Shown: positions 43,160 through 52,499, numbered from the stretch's first letter. The stretch is DNA of 64,000 nucleotides from Hymenobacter convexus (GCF_030580955.1 NZ_JAUQON010000003.1:558001-622000), one strand, 5' to 3'. Numbers and translations are program-made. Notes: generated by a model not told the origin, from the sequence alone.

Positions 43160-46006
43160 CTATTGAACCGGCGCGCCTACCGACGCCGGGGTGAGGGTGA
43201 CGGGCCCGAGCAGACCGGATTCCAGCGGCGCCCACTTTTCGGTGGTGAAGAGGCCATCGGCGCCGCGGTTTTCCTTGAGCTTAGCGGGCATGTTGGTGTT
43301 ATAAAAAATCTTCCAGTCGACGTGGTTGCGGTCCAGGTCCTCGATGCGGTTGGCCATCAGGTTGCTCACCGTCACGGTGAGGGTGTTGGTGGCCTTGAGC
43401 TGGTACTTGGGCAAATACACCTGATATGACGGGCCGAGCAGCGTGGCCACGGGCTGGCCGTTGAGCTGCACGCGGGCGCTCTGGGCCACGCGGCCCAGGT
43501 CGAGCAGCCAGCCGTCGGCGGTGCCCTGCGGCTGGGCGAAGGTGGTGGTGTAGGTGGCCGTGCCGGAGAACTTCTTGCCCGCCTCGCCCAGCGTCGTCCA
43601 CGAGACCAACTCCTTTATTTGCTGCTTGGCCGGCAGCTCCGGGCCACCCGAGAGGAAGCTCAGGTCCCAGGGTGTCGAAAGGGCCTGGGGGGTAGCAGCG
43701 AGGGTGAGGTAGGGGTACGCGGGGCCGGTGGCGGCGGCTTCGTTGGTGTCGAGGAGGCAGGTTTCGCCGGGGGCCAGCTGCACGTACACTTCGGGCAGGC
43801 CCTGGGCGGAGGTGCGCAGCGTGGCCATACCGGTCTGCTCGGTCATGGGGTTGTAGAGGGCCACCGATTTGGCGGCCGTGGCCAGCGGCACCCAGGCGGC
43901 TACGGCGCGTTCGCCCCAGTTGGCCAGGAAGTAGGTGTGGCCGCCCGCATGGCCGCGGCGAATGAACTGCAGGCCGTTATCGACCAGCGTTTCGCGCTTC
44001 ACGCCGGCCTGGGCCAGGAGCTGGGACACGTCGGCGCCCAGCAGCACGCGGCCCTTGCCCACGGTGGCCTGGCGCACACCGCCCTGGCCATCTTTAAACT
44101 TGAGTTGGGCCAGCAGCTTCTGGAAGTTGACACGCCGATTTTCGAGGTTGCCGAGGCCGGGCACGTCGGCGGGGGCCTGGTTTTGGAACAAGATGGTGGC
44201 GCCGTTCTGGGCCAGGCGCAGCAGGTTTTCCATCGTGAGCAGGGGCATGAGGTGGGCGTCGGGCACGAGCAGCGTCTGGTAGCTGGCGCCGCCGCTGGTG
44301 GCGAGGGCCGCGCCACTGTTTTTCACCTGCTGCACCTGCTTATCGGAAATAAAATCGTAGCCGTAGCCTTTGGCCAGCAGCAGTTCGCTGGTAGCCTCAA
44401 CCGGTAGCCCTTTAAAGCCGTGCTCGATGCCGTCGAAATGCTGGAGCAGCACCTTGCCGGGCCGCGTGTAGGCGTCGGATTGCGGCAGGTAGAGCAGCAC
44501 GTCGTTGCTGGGATGGCCGGCCTGCAGAAGGCTCTGGCAGCGGGCCGTGTACTGGTTCAGCTTGCCGAAATCCGTCCAGAAAGGGTTCTGGGGGTTGAAC
44601 TCGACGGCGGCGTAGAACAGCCAGCCGGGCCACTTGGCGGCCTGCGGCGAGTAGGCCGTGCCGTGGTAAAAGACGTGGTTGACGCCGCCGAGCAGCATGC
44701 GGTCGATGGCCTTTTTCACGTCCGAGAGCTTGCTCAGGAAATGGTCATTCTCCCAGGTGGCGGTTTCGGCCGAAGTCAGCGGCTTGCCCGTGACGTGGGC
44801 AGCCGACGAGGCGAACTTGATGCGCGTGAGGTCCTCCCCTTCCGTCTCGGGAATGTCGGTGGCGGCGTACAAATCCAGGATGTTGGCCGGCGAGCCGTGG
44901 GCCTGATTCCGAATCAGCGCGTCGTGGGTTTTGGCCCAGGCGCCCCAGGTTTTGGTGTAGTTTTCGAGCAGCAGCTCCGACACGGTTTCGCGGTAGTCGG
45001 TGAGCACGCGCTGGTTTTCGTCCTCGGTGGCTTTGCCGAACAGCGCGGGCAGGTGCTGGCGCAAGTCGTACCCGCGCCGCCGGCTGAATTCAGAGAACAT
45101 GAGCGGCGTCCAGTTGGCCTCGCCCTGGGCGTCGTCCACTTCGTACGAATCGTTGAAAAACGCCCGAATCGGCTTCACGTCGTGACCTTTGAACGCCTTG
45201 TCGAAATAGGCCAGGTAGTGGTCCGTCGCCGTCTTCGAAAGGTGGTCAATCACGTCGCCTTCGCCGCCGGGACCGGCGCGCTCCACCTGCTTGCCGTGCC
45301 CGCCTTGAAAGAGGGCATACAGCGTCCAGGTCGAGCCGGCCGGGGCCGTCCAGGTCAGCTTGCCCTTGGGGTCGACTTTGGCGGTGAGGTCTTCGGTGGC
45401 GCCTTTGTCAGAATAGGCAATCAAGGCTTGGAGCGGGATAAGCTTCTCGTAGCGCACCTGTTCCAGGGCCAGGGTTTGCAGGTTTTTGTTGCTGGCCACG
45501 GGGTCGGCCAGTTGCTTGATATCGACCCGGTGCCCAATGGCCGTGGCAATCGGCTTCTGCATGAACGTAACCGGCTCGGCCAGGCTGGCGCCGCCCTTCA
45601 CCTCAAAGGTTTTGTAAGTAATGTACTTCGAGGCGTCGGCCGGCGTCACCCAGGGCCCGCCAAAGGGCCAACCCGAAGCCTGCGCCATGTCGATGCCCAG
45701 GCCCAATCGGTTGGCCTCGGTGAGCGTGTGCGAGAGCATGTCCATCCACTTCGGCGAGAGGAAGTCAATGAACTGGCTTTCGGCCCCTTTCACGCCATAA
45801 ATCGTGGTAATTTCCATGCCGCCGAGGCCAGCTTTCTGGTACTCCGTCAGCAGGTGGGTAAGGTCGGCTTTGTTCACGGCGCTGCCCTCCCACCACCAGC
45901 GCGTCCAGGGCTTGGTTTGCTGGGTGATGGCGGGCCATTTGGGGGCCTGCGCCTGCGCCTGGGCGCTGAGTGAGGCGAAGAGAAGAAGGGCGAGGGAGCG
46001 TTTCAT
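43160..46006 (-). CDS. GH106-type alpha-L-rhamnosidase
   Basis: Secreted 948-residue exo-hydrolase expected to release L-rhamnose from rhamnogalacturonan oligosaccharides. Start at ATG 46006 (MKRSLALLLFASLSAQAQAQ, clear signal peptide); the longer frame to 46096 runs into a family-D repeat. The N-terminal stretch TRWWWEGSAVNKADLTHLL with YQKAGLGGMEI is the hallmark of GH106-type proteins. A TIM-barrel region (LSPKWMDMLSHTLTEANRLGLGID, IRAFFNDSYEVDDAQGEANW) and C-terminal jelly-roll (ARVQLNGQPVATLLGPSYQV) follow. It is the most direct source of free rhamnose for RhaT. Confidence 0.88.
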   Translation of the reverse strand: MKRSLALLLFASLSAQAQAQAPKWPAITQQTKPWTRWWWEGSAVNKADLTHLLTEYQKAGLGGMEITTIYGVKGAESQFIDFLSPKWMDMLSHTLTEANRLGLGIDMAQASGWPFGGPWVTPADASKYITYKTFEVKGGASLAEPVTFMQKPIATAIGHRVDIKQLADPVASNKNLQTLALEQVRYEKLIPLQALIAYSDKGATEDLTAKVDPKGKLTWTAPAGSTWTLYALFQGGHGKQVERAGPGGEGDVIDHLSKTATDHYLAYFDKAFKGHDVKPIRAFFNDSYEVDDAQGEANWTPLMFSEFSRRRGYDLRQHLPALFGKATEDENQRVLTDYRETVSELLLENYTKTWGAWAKTHDALIRNQAHGSPANILDLYAATDIPETEGEDLTRIKFASSAAHVTGKPLTSAETATWENDHFLSKLSDVKKAIDRMLLGGVNHVFYHGTAYSPQAAKWPGWLFYAAVEFNPQNPFWTDFGKLNQYTARCQSLLQAGHPSNDVLLYLPQSDAYTRPGKVLLQHFDGIEHGFKGLPVEATSELLLAKGYGYDFISDKQVQQVKNSGAALATSGGASYQTLLVPDAHLMPLLTMENLLRLAQNGATILFQNQAPADVPGLGNLENRRVNFQKLLAQLKFKDGQGGVRQATVGKGRVLLGADVSQLLAQAGVKRETLVDNGLQFIRRGHAGGHTYFLANWGERAVAAWVPLATAAKSVALYNPMTEQTGMATLRTSAQGLPEVYVQLAPGETCLLDTNEAAATGPAYPYLTLAATPQALSTPWDLSFLSGGPELPAKQQIKELVSWTTLGEAGKKFSGTATYTTTFAQPQGTADGWLLDLGRVAQSARVQLNGQPVATLLGPSYQVYLPKYQLKATNTLTVTVSNLMANRIEDLDRNHVDWKIFYNTNMPAKLKENRGADGLFTTEKWAPLESGLLGPVTLTPASVGAPVQ

Positions 46007-46014
46007 GGGGGTTG

Positions 46015-46169
46015 TTCTGGCGGGGCGCCTCACCCCCCGGCCCCCTCTCCTCAGGGAGAGGGAGTGCCTGACGACGGTGCAGTGCACAATTTTCAAATCT
46101 CTTAAAAAGTCAGCTAACTCCCTCTCTCCCTGAGGAGAGGGGGCCGGGGGGTGAGGCGCCCCGCCAGAA
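46015..46169. repeat. Family-D intergenic inverted repeat (GC-rich)
   Basis: Arms TTCTGGCGGGGCGCCTCACC... continuing into CCCCTCTCCTCAGGGAGAGG, mirrored at 46126-46169, around a variable centre. The inner CCCTCTCC/GGAGAGGG forms a hairpin in each arm, the same layout as families A-C with unrelated sequence. Longest arms in the window (over 40 bp). Confidence 0.88.
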
Positions 46170-46174
46170 TGACG

Positions 46175-47308
46175 CTATTTCAACTTATACACTTCACTCC
46201 CGGCCAGCAGGAAGCAGCCCAGGCCGTAGTCCTCGAAGTCGGGTTTGTTGGTGTAGCTCACGGGCTGGCTGTCTTTGGGCTCCTTACCGGTGCCCTGCAC
46301 GTAGCCCAGAAAACCGTCTTTGTGGATGCAGTCCTTCACCATGCCCTGCCAGGCTTTGGCGATGATGGGCTCGTACTGCTTGCGGTCGAGCAGGCCGTGG
46401 TTGAGACCCCAAGCCATACCGTAGGTGAAAAGGGCCGTGCCCGTCATTTCCTTGCCGCCGAAGTGGCCGGCGTCGTGCAGGCTCACGTTCCAGAAGCCGT
46501 CGGGGCGCTGCAGGGGCGGCAGGGCCTGCATCATGTTCAGGTACATCTGCTCGTATTCGGCGCGGTGGGGGGCGTCTTTGGGCATCACGTCCAGCACGCG
46601 CACCATGGCGGCCACCACCCAGCCGTTGCCGCGGCTCCAGTAGCAGTCTTCGCCGTTGGGCTCCTTGTACGGGGGCACGAAATCCTTGTCGCGCCACCAC
46701 AACTTGTCCTGCGGGTTGTAGAGGCCGTTGCCGCCCTCGCGGGTTTTTGAGTAGCTGTAAATGGCGTACATCTTCTCGTAGTACGCATTATCCTTCGTAA
46801 TCACGCCCAGCTTGGCAAACACCGGCATGGCCATTTGCAGGGCGTCAATCCAGTTCCAGTCGTCCGCTTTCTCGCTGGCCACCATGTTGTCGACGGCCAT
46901 TTTGATGTCGTGCAGGCGCTCGGGCTTCGGGTCAATCTGGTAGAGCTCCAGGTAGGTCTGGCCGGCGCACTGGTTGTCGGCGTTGCGGTCAGTCACGCCG
47001 TTGCGGATGCCCCACTGGTGCTTCTGGCCCCAGTCCACGGCGTAGTCGTAGTAGCGCTTCTGCTTGTCGGTTTGGTAGAGGGCCATTAGGCCTTCGTAGT
47101 ACACGGCGCGCGTCCAGATGTGGCTGGGGCGGGTTTTGTTGGTCACGATTTCCTTGCCCGTGTCCGGCCACTTCGCCATGAAGTAGTTGTTGGTGAGGGT
47201 CATGCTTTTGAGCACAGCCTTTTTCTTGGGCAGCTTCTGCGCGGCGGCGGGCTGCGCGAGTAGCAGGGCGACGGACAGGCAGGCGGCGAGGGTGGTTTTT
47301 AAGGGCAT
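46175..47308 (-). CDS. GH105 unsaturated rhamnogalacturonyl hydrolase
   Basis: Hydrolase (377 aa from ATG 47308; an ATG at 47323 adds five residues) that removes the unsaturated galacturonate left by the PL11 lyase from rhamnogalacturonan oligosaccharides. Signal peptide ending AQPAAAQ, so periplasmic. (alpha/alpha)6-barrel motifs: RPSHIWTRAVYYEGLMALY, NADNQCAGQTYLELY (catalytic Asp region), LWWRDKDFVPPY, CYWSRGNGWVVAAMVRVLD and SLHDAGHFGGKEMTGTALF. It follows GH106 and precedes PL22, completing the backbone pathway. Confidence 0.94.
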   Translation of the reverse strand: MPLKTTLAACLSVALLLAQPAAAQKLPKKKAVLKSMTLTNNYFMAKWPDTGKEIVTNKTRPSHIWTRAVYYEGLMALYQTDKQKRYYDYAVDWGQKHQWGIRNGVTDRNADNQCAGQTYLELYQIDPKPERLHDIKMAVDNMVASEKADDWNWIDALQMAMPVFAKLGVITKDNAYYEKMYAIYSYSKTREGGNGLYNPQDKLWWRDKDFVPPYKEPNGEDCYWSRGNGWVVAAMVRVLDVMPKDAPHRAEYEQMYLNMMQALPPLQRPDGFWNVSLHDAGHFGGKEMTGTALFTYGMAWGLNHGLLDRKQYEPIIAKAWQGMVKDCIHKDGFLGYVQGTGKEPKDSQPVSYTNKPDFEDYGLGCFLLAGSEVYKLK

Positions 47309-47334
47309 TGATTTGAACGTCATATTATTTGGTC

Positions 47335-47422
47335 CGTCATGCTGAGCGCAGCCGAAGCATCTCTACCGCTTTATTGAGATTCGTATTGAGGTAGAGATGC
47401 TTCGGCTGCGCTCAGCATGACG
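47335..47422. repeat. Family-A intergenic inverted repeat, ATGCT/AGCAT variant
   Basis: Arms CGTCATGCTGAGCGCAGCCG... and exact reverse complement, extended by TCTACC/GGTAGA pairing, between the PL22 and GH105 genes. Confidence 0.87.
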
Positions 47423-47448
47423 TTCTATTTACTTCAGATTGGCCGCAG

Positions 47449-48672
47449 CTACGAAGCCTTTTTGTCGACCTCCACGGCGTACACCTGCTCGTGGCCTTCA
47501 AAGTTGGCTCGGAAAACAATCCATTTGCCATCGGGCGAGAAGTGGATGTTGGGCTCCAGCTTGTAGCCGTGGGCTTTCATGTTCACCAGCCGCTCGGTGC
47601 GGAACTTGTCGCCCTCGGGGCGGAACAGGTTAATCCACATGCCATCGGGGGCTTTGGCTACCTGGCCGGCGTCGCCGCCGTCGCCGGCGAAGAGCTTCTG
47701 GTCGGGCGAAACGTTGAAGTGGATGGACCAGTCGTTGCGCTCCATCTGGTAGGCGCGCTCCTGGCCGGTTTTCACGTCGGTGCCGCCCAGGTAGAAGGTC
47801 ACGCTGCGCGGCTTCTGCATGTCGAACCAGATGGTCTTGCCATCGGAGCTGAAAAACTCGTGGCCCGCGATTTCACCATCCACCGTGCGCTTGTGCACCA
47901 GCTTCACGGCCTTGGTTTTGATGTTGATGTGCCAGATGCGGTCGACCTTGTGCCAGGGGCCTTCGTGGCAAAACATCAGTAAATCGGGGTCAGTCGGCGA
48001 AAACTGCACGTGGTTCAGCCAGGCATTGTCCGTGAACAGCTTATCAACCTTGCCCTTGCCATCGGTGCTCACGGTGAAGAGCGTGCGCGGCAGCTTGGCG
48101 TCGTAGATGCGGTTGAAGTAGTCGCTCTTGGCCGGGTACTGGCGGTAAATCTCCTTTTCCGCATCCGAGCCCAACGCGCCGCCCAACTGGGTTTCGTCGG
48201 CGTTCAGCGAAGTAATATCGGCCTTGAAATCAGCCGGAAACACAAACACGCGCCGGGTCTTTTTGCTGTCCACGCTGGTGGCGTACACGGTGTCCTGCAC
48301 CTGGTAGAACACCTCGCGGCGCTTACGCCCCACAATCTCGCCCTTCACCTGCTTGAAATAGCGCGTCAGCGGCTCTGTCTGGCGGGTTTTCAGGTTGACG
48401 AGGCGCAGTTGCTTGCCCCGGTCATCGGTGTGGTAAATCACCATCAAATCCTCGTTGCCCTTGCCTTTCACAAACGGGTTGTTGTGGAAGTAGAAGCTGG
48501 CGTTGTCGCCGTCTTGTTGGGTGAGGCGCACCACTTTGTGGCCAGTATCGGCGTCAATCCACTCGGCGGCGGGCATGGGTTTCTGCGAACCCGTGACGAG
48601 TTTGGTTTGGGCGTGGCTGCCGAAGCTCAGCAGCAGGCCGCCCGCGAGAGGCAGGTAGCGGTTGGTTTTCAT
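47449..48672 (-). CDS. PL22-type oligogalacturonate lyase
   Basis: Seven-bladed propeller lyase (407 aa) that breaks short pectic oligosaccharides into unsaturated monomers. Signal peptide about 1-21 (GSHAQ), so periplasmic or surface-bound rather than cytosolic like many PL22. Family stretches: GHKVVRLTQQDGDNASFYFH, WLNHVQFSPTDPDLLMFCHE (metal-binding His region), GPWHKVDRIW, EIAGHEFFSSDGKTIWFDMQ and EPNIHFSPDGKWIVFRANF. It lies 32 bp after the CE4 gene and is probably in one transcript with it from promoter S9. Confidence 0.9.
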   Translation of the reverse strand: MKTNRYLPLAGGLLLSFGSHAQTKLVTGSQKPMPAAEWIDADTGHKVVRLTQQDGDNASFYFHNNPFVKGKGNEDLMVIYHTDDRGKQLRLVNLKTRQTEPLTRYFKQVKGEIVGRKRREVFYQVQDTVYATSVDSKKTRRVFVFPADFKADITSLNADETQLGGALGSDAEKEIYRQYPAKSDYFNRIYDAKLPRTLFTVSTDGKGKVDKLFTDNAWLNHVQFSPTDPDLLMFCHEGPWHKVDRIWHINIKTKAVKLVHKRTVDGEIAGHEFFSSDGKTIWFDMQKPRSVTFYLGGTDVKTGQERAYQMERNDWSIHFNVSPDQKLFAGDGGDAGQVAKAPDGMWINLFRPEGDKFRTERLVNMKAHGYKLEPNIHFSPDGKWIVFRANFEGHEQVYAVEVDKKAS

Positions 48673-48704
48673 GGGGTGGGATTTGGGAGGATGGAGGACA
48701 GCGG

Positions 48705-49511
48705 TTATTTCAGGTTTTCGTAGTGCGGCGGCAGGGTGCGCAAGGCTTCGGGCACGTTCACGTAGCGGGCCAGGTCGCGCAGGGCGATGACTTTGTAGCG
48801 GTGGGCGCGCAGGTAGCCCAGGTACTGCTCAAACAGCGCGGGCGGGGTCGTCACCCAATCGTGGGCCACGTCGGGCACGCCGTGCACGGTCAGAATCACA
48901 ATGCGGCCGTCGTGCGCCTGCCGGACGGCGTCGAATACTTTGGCCGTATCGGTGCCCGCGATGCTGAAGCTAGGCAGCAGCATGGGGTGGTCGGTGGCAG
49001 GGTCGTAGGCCCGGCCGCCGCCGGCGCGGGCAAACAGGTAGCCGCGCTCGGGCAGCAGCGCCGCGGCGGTGGGGTGGGTGTCGTAGCCGGGGTAGGCGAA
49101 GGTGGTGGGCCGGGGAATGCCCCAAGTGCGGCAGCGCGCCTCGATGGAATCCAGCTCGGCGCCCAGTTGCGGGCGGCTCAGCTTGTTGACGTGTTGGTGC
49201 GTGAGCGTGTGGCTGGCCACCTCAAACCCCAGCCGGTGCAGGCCCTGAATCTGAGCCCAGGTCATGTATTTGGTTTTGTCGGCGAACGGCGGCTCGCGGA
49301 ATTCGCACACGAAAAACGTGCCGCCGAAACCGTATTTCTTCAGCAGTGGGGCCACGTAGGTGGCGTGGCTCACGGCCGCGTCGTCGAAGGTGAGGACGAC
49401 GAGCTTGTCCGGTATGGCGCGCCGCAGCACCTGCCCCGCCGCGCGCCCGGCCGCGCCCGGCCCCAGCAGGACCAGCCACAAAACCAGACGAAACTTAACC
49501 GAAACTGCCAC
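48705..49511 (-). CDS. Polysaccharide deacetylase (CE4, NodB fold)
   Basis: Exported deacetylase (about 268 aa). I start at GTG 49511 (VAVSVKFRLVLWLVLLGPGA), because the longer ATG frame (49619) would contain promoter S9. Signal/anchor about 5-22. NodB motifs: LVVLTFDDAAVSHA (catalytic Asp pair), FEVASHTLTHQHVNK (metal-binding His) and RPTTFAYPGYD. CE4 enzymes deacetylate chitin, peptidoglycan or xylan; the substrate here is unknown. Sharing the rhamnose/pectin promoter element and a transcript with PL22 suggests a pectic substrate, a role not usual for CE4. The exact start codon is inferred. Confidence 0.8.
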   Translation of the reverse strand: MAVSVKFRLVLWLVLLGPGAAGRAAGQVLRRAIPDKLVVLTFDDAAVSHATYVAPLLKKYGFGGTFFVCEFREPPFADKTKYMTWAQIQGLHRLGFEVASHTLTHQHVNKLSRPQLGAELDSIEARCRTWGIPRPTTFAYPGYDTHPTAAALLPERGYLFARAGGGRAYDPATDHPMLLPSFSIAGTDTAKVFDAVRQAHDGRIVILTVHGVPDVAHDWVTTPPALFEQYLGYLRAHRYKVIALRDLARYVNVPEALRTLPPHYENLK

Positions 49512-49541
49512 GGGGCGCGGTGGGAATGGATGAAAGCGCCC

Positions 49542-49586
49542 GCAAGAACTCGTCGGTGTCAGCCCGAACCTTCCTGTACTCTTCGG
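49542..49586 (-). promoter_or_regulatory. Regulon promoter S9 of the CE4-PL22 pair
   Basis: Promoter orientation: CCGAAGAGTACAGGA (49586-49572, 13/15), 21 bp, then a weak -7 box AGTTCTTG (49550-49543). Same spacing and CTTG-type box as S3. Confidence 0.5.
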
Positions 49587-49619
49587 TGAGGGCCGCGCAG
49601 GCAGTTCCAACCGCTGCAT

Positions 49620-49904
49620 GCCGTGCCAAAAAGCAGGGGGCTTCGCAACCCTTGCGCGGCAGTGGCGACTTTCAATTCAATTGGGCAAAGCGATGAATGG
49701 CCATATCAGTCAGGCAACCGCGCTGCCGAGTCTCAGCAAGATTCCAGGGCTTATTCGCCTCCGAACAATTGTCCAAATCCGGACAGCATAAGCGCAGAGA
49801 AGCTCAGCAAAACAATTCGCATAAATCATTGAATTACAACAAATAATTCTATTGGTACACTCCTTAGACTACCCTACTTCACACACCTTTTTTTCTGCAC
49901 AAAA
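49620..49904 (+). other. AT-rich divergent upstream region of the outer-membrane receptor gene
   Basis: Composition falls towards AT from about 49740. No regulon element or clear TAnnTTTG box on the + strand; AATAATTCTATTGGTAC (49843-49859) is the nearest promoter-like text. Nothing else recognised. Confidence 0.3.
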
Positions 49905-52499
49905 ATGGACACATCTTTTTCAGCACTGCCGATATCAAGTCCGCAGAATACTGCGCCCAGCTTTCACCACAGCGGGATACCCGGCTTCAACGCATGCCCC
50001 CGCACTTACCGCCGATTATTCGGCTGGCATCACCTCGCCACCTTGTTGCTCCTGATGCTGGCGCACCGTGGGCAGGCGCAACAGCGCGGCATCCTGAGCG
50101 GCCAGGTGCAAACGGCAGCAGGCGCGCCCATCGAATTTGCCACCGTGACGCTGCACCGCACCACCGATTCGGTGGTGGTGAAATCGGAGTTCAGCGACGA
50201 AAAGGGCGTGTTTCGCTTTGAGCAGGCTGTTGCCGGCAAATACCTGGTTTCGGCGGCGCAGGTGGGATTTGTGCGCGGCTGGGTGCCGGTGACGCTGGCG
50301 GCTGGCGAAACGCTGACGCTGCCTCCACTGATGCTGCAAACCAGCACCGCCACGGCCCTGAAAGAAGTAACCGTAGTGGCCAAAAAGCCTACCTACGAGC
50401 GTCTGGCCGACCGCACCGTGGTCAACGTGGAGGGCTCGACGCTGGCCGCCGGCAACACGTCGCTGGACGTGCTGGCCCGCTCGCCGGGCGTGACCGTGGA
50501 CGCCAACGACAACCTGGCCCTGCGCGGCCGCCAGGGCCTGTTGGTGCTCATCGACGGCAAGCGCCAGCCGATGACCGGCACCGAGCTGGCCGACTACCTG
50601 CGCGCCCTGCCCGCCGACCAGCTCAAGAGCATTGAGCTCATCACCAACCCGCCGGCCAAATACGACGCCCAGGGCAGCGCCGGCGTCATCGCCATCAACC
50701 TCAAAAAAGACCAGCGCCTGGGCACCAACGGCACCGCGAATGCCAGCTTCGGCCAGGGCCGCTACGGCAAGTTTGCCACCGGCCTCAGCCTGAACCACCG
50801 CACCAAAAAGGCCAATACCTTCGGCTCCTACAACTACGCCAACCGCGGAAATTATGGCGCACTGACCATCCATCGGGACTTTTTTACGACGGCAGGCGGC
50901 AGCCAAAACTTCATCGGCAGCACCGACCAAGAGAATTACGGACACGGCATTACGGAGTCGCACAGCTACAAACTGGGGCTTGATTACAACCTCACCGAGC
51001 GCACCGTGGTGGGCGCCACCGTGAACGGCCTGCAGGCCCGCAACACCCAAAACGGCACCAACTACACCGAGCCGCGCGACGCGCAGGGCCAGCTCTTGCG
51101 CCCCTACAACTCGACCAACGACCGGGTGGCCACCTTCCCGAATTACGCCGCCAACCTCAACCTGAAACACACCTTCGAGGACAGCCTGGGCAGCCGTGAG
51201 CTGACCGCCGATGCCGACTACGCCCACTACAGCAGTAGCCGGCAGCAGTATTTCAATACCTACTTTGACCGGGGCACCGAGCTGTTTGACCGCCTGAACG
51301 GCGACGTGACCGGCGACCTCAGCATCCAATCCATCAAGGCCGACTACGCCCGGCCGCTGAGCAAAACCACGCGCATGGAGCTGGGCGGCAAATCCAGTCT
51401 GGTGCATTCCGACAACGACGTGCTGTTTCTGGTGCCGTTTCAGAACCCCGCTACCCAGGCCCGCGACCTCAACACCCTGGTGCGCGACCCCAACCGCTCG
51501 AACCGTTTCCGCTACGACGAGAACATCAACGCCGCTTATGTCAACTTCACCCGCACCCTACCGAAGTGGACGCTGCAAGCCGGCCTGCGTGGCGAGCAAA
51601 CCAAGGCCGAAGGACGGCAGGACGTTATTCAGGAAGGCGTGGAGCCGGGCTTCAGCCGCAACTACTGGCAGTTGTTTCCGAGCGCGGCGCTCAAGCACAC
51701 CTTCAGCGAAAACCAGGAAACCGCCCTGTCGCTCAGCCGCCGCATCGACCGGCCCAGCTACAGCCAGCTCAACCCGTTCCGGGCCTACATCGACGCCACC
51801 ACCTACGGCGCCGGCAACCCCAACCTGCTGCCCCAAACCAGCTACAACGTGGAGCTGACGCACACTTTTCACAAGAAATACAGCGCCGGCCTGAGCTACA
51901 GCCACACCACCAACCCCATTGTGGGCACGGTGCAGCCCGAAAACGCCACCAGCCGCACGGTGGTAAGCACCTCCCAAAACCTCGACCAACTGCACTACGC
52001 GGCCCTCACGCTCACGGCGCCCGTCGAAATTGCAAAGTGGTGGAGCGTGTACAACAACGCCGTGGCCTACTACAGCCGCTACGTGGGCACGCTGGCCGGC
52101 ACCACCCTTGGCGCGCGCAACGCCCGGCCGGCCTTCACGCTGAGCAGCAACAGCACCTTCAGCTTCGGCAAGGGCTGGAGCGCCGAGCTGAACGGCAACT
52201 ACCAGTCGCGCGAGCTGTCGTCGTTTTTCAATTCGAGCCCGCTGGGCCAGGTGTCGCTGGGCATCCAGAAAAGCCTGTTCGACCGCAAGGCCTACCTCAA
52301 GCTCAACGCCACCGACATCTTCTACACCGGCGCCCTGCACGCCGTTTCGACCTACGACAACTACGTGGAGCGCTTCTACCAGCGCGGCGATTTCCGGGTG
52401 GTGACGCTGGCCTTTTCCTACCGTTTCGGCAACGACAAGCTGGCGCCCGCGCGCCGGCGCAGCGGCGGGGCCGAGGACGAGAAGCGCCGCGCGGGCTAA
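49905..52499 (+). CDS. TonB-dependent receptor-like outer-membrane beta-barrel protein (non-SusC)
   Basis: Outer-membrane protein (864 aa). The N-terminus has an unusually long polar stretch before the hydrophobic signal core (LATLLLLMLAHRGQAQ, about 44-59). A carboxypeptidase regulatory-like domain follows (GILSGQVQTAAGAPIEFATV), then a plug (DRTVVNVEGSTLAAGNTSLD, LLVLIDGKRQPM, IELITNPPAKYDAQGSAGVI) and a barrel of the OMP_b-brl_3 type with the conserved LSRRIDRPSYSQLNPF. No SusD partner is adjacent. The ligand is unknown, perhaps a metal chelate, peptide or oligosaccharide. It is divergent from the regulon and lacks the regulon element. Confidence 0.9.
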   Translation: MDTSFSALPISSPQNTAPSFHHSGIPGFNACPRTYRRLFGWHHLATLLLLMLAHRGQAQQRGILSGQVQTAAGAPIEFATVTLHRTTDSVVVKSEFSDEKGVFRFEQAVAGKYLVSAAQVGFVRGWVPVTLAAGETLTLPPLMLQTSTATALKEVTVVAKKPTYERLADRTVVNVEGSTLAAGNTSLDVLARSPGVTVDANDNLALRGRQGLLVLIDGKRQPMTGTELADYLRALPADQLKSIELITNPPAKYDAQGSAGVIAINLKKDQRLGTNGTANASFGQGRYGKFATGLSLNHRTKKANTFGSYNYANRGNYGALTIHRDFFTTAGGSQNFIGSTDQENYGHGITESHSYKLGLDYNLTERTVVGATVNGLQARNTQNGTNYTEPRDAQGQLLRPYNSTNDRVATFPNYAANLNLKHTFEDSLGSRELTADADYAHYSSSRQQYFNTYFDRGTELFDRLNGDVTGDLSIQSIKADYARPLSKTTRMELGGKSSLVHSDNDVLFLVPFQNPATQARDLNTLVRDPNRSNRFRYDENINAAYVNFTRTLPKWTLQAGLRGEQTKAEGRQDVIQEGVEPGFSRNYWQLFPSAALKHTFSENQETALSLSRRIDRPSYSQLNPFRAYIDATTYGAGNPNLLPQTSYNVELTHTFHKKYSAGLSYSHTTNPIVGTVQPENATSRTVVSTSQNLDQLHYAALTLTAPVEIAKWWSVYNNAVAYYSRYVGTLAGTTLGARNARPAFTLSSNSTFSFGKGWSAELNGNYQSRELSSFFNSSPLGQVSLGIQKSLFDRKAYLKLNATDIFYTGALHAVSTYDNYVERFYQRGDFRVVTLAFSYRFGNDKLAPARRRSGGAEDEKRRAG

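Noticed and set aside
3869..49586. The CAGGAGAG element as a ribosome binding site or as an alternative sigma-factor -35 box
   Set aside because: It lies upstream of the -7 box and so is not transcribed. The -7 boxes are of the usual Bacteroidota type, so a normal sigma factor with an activator fits better.
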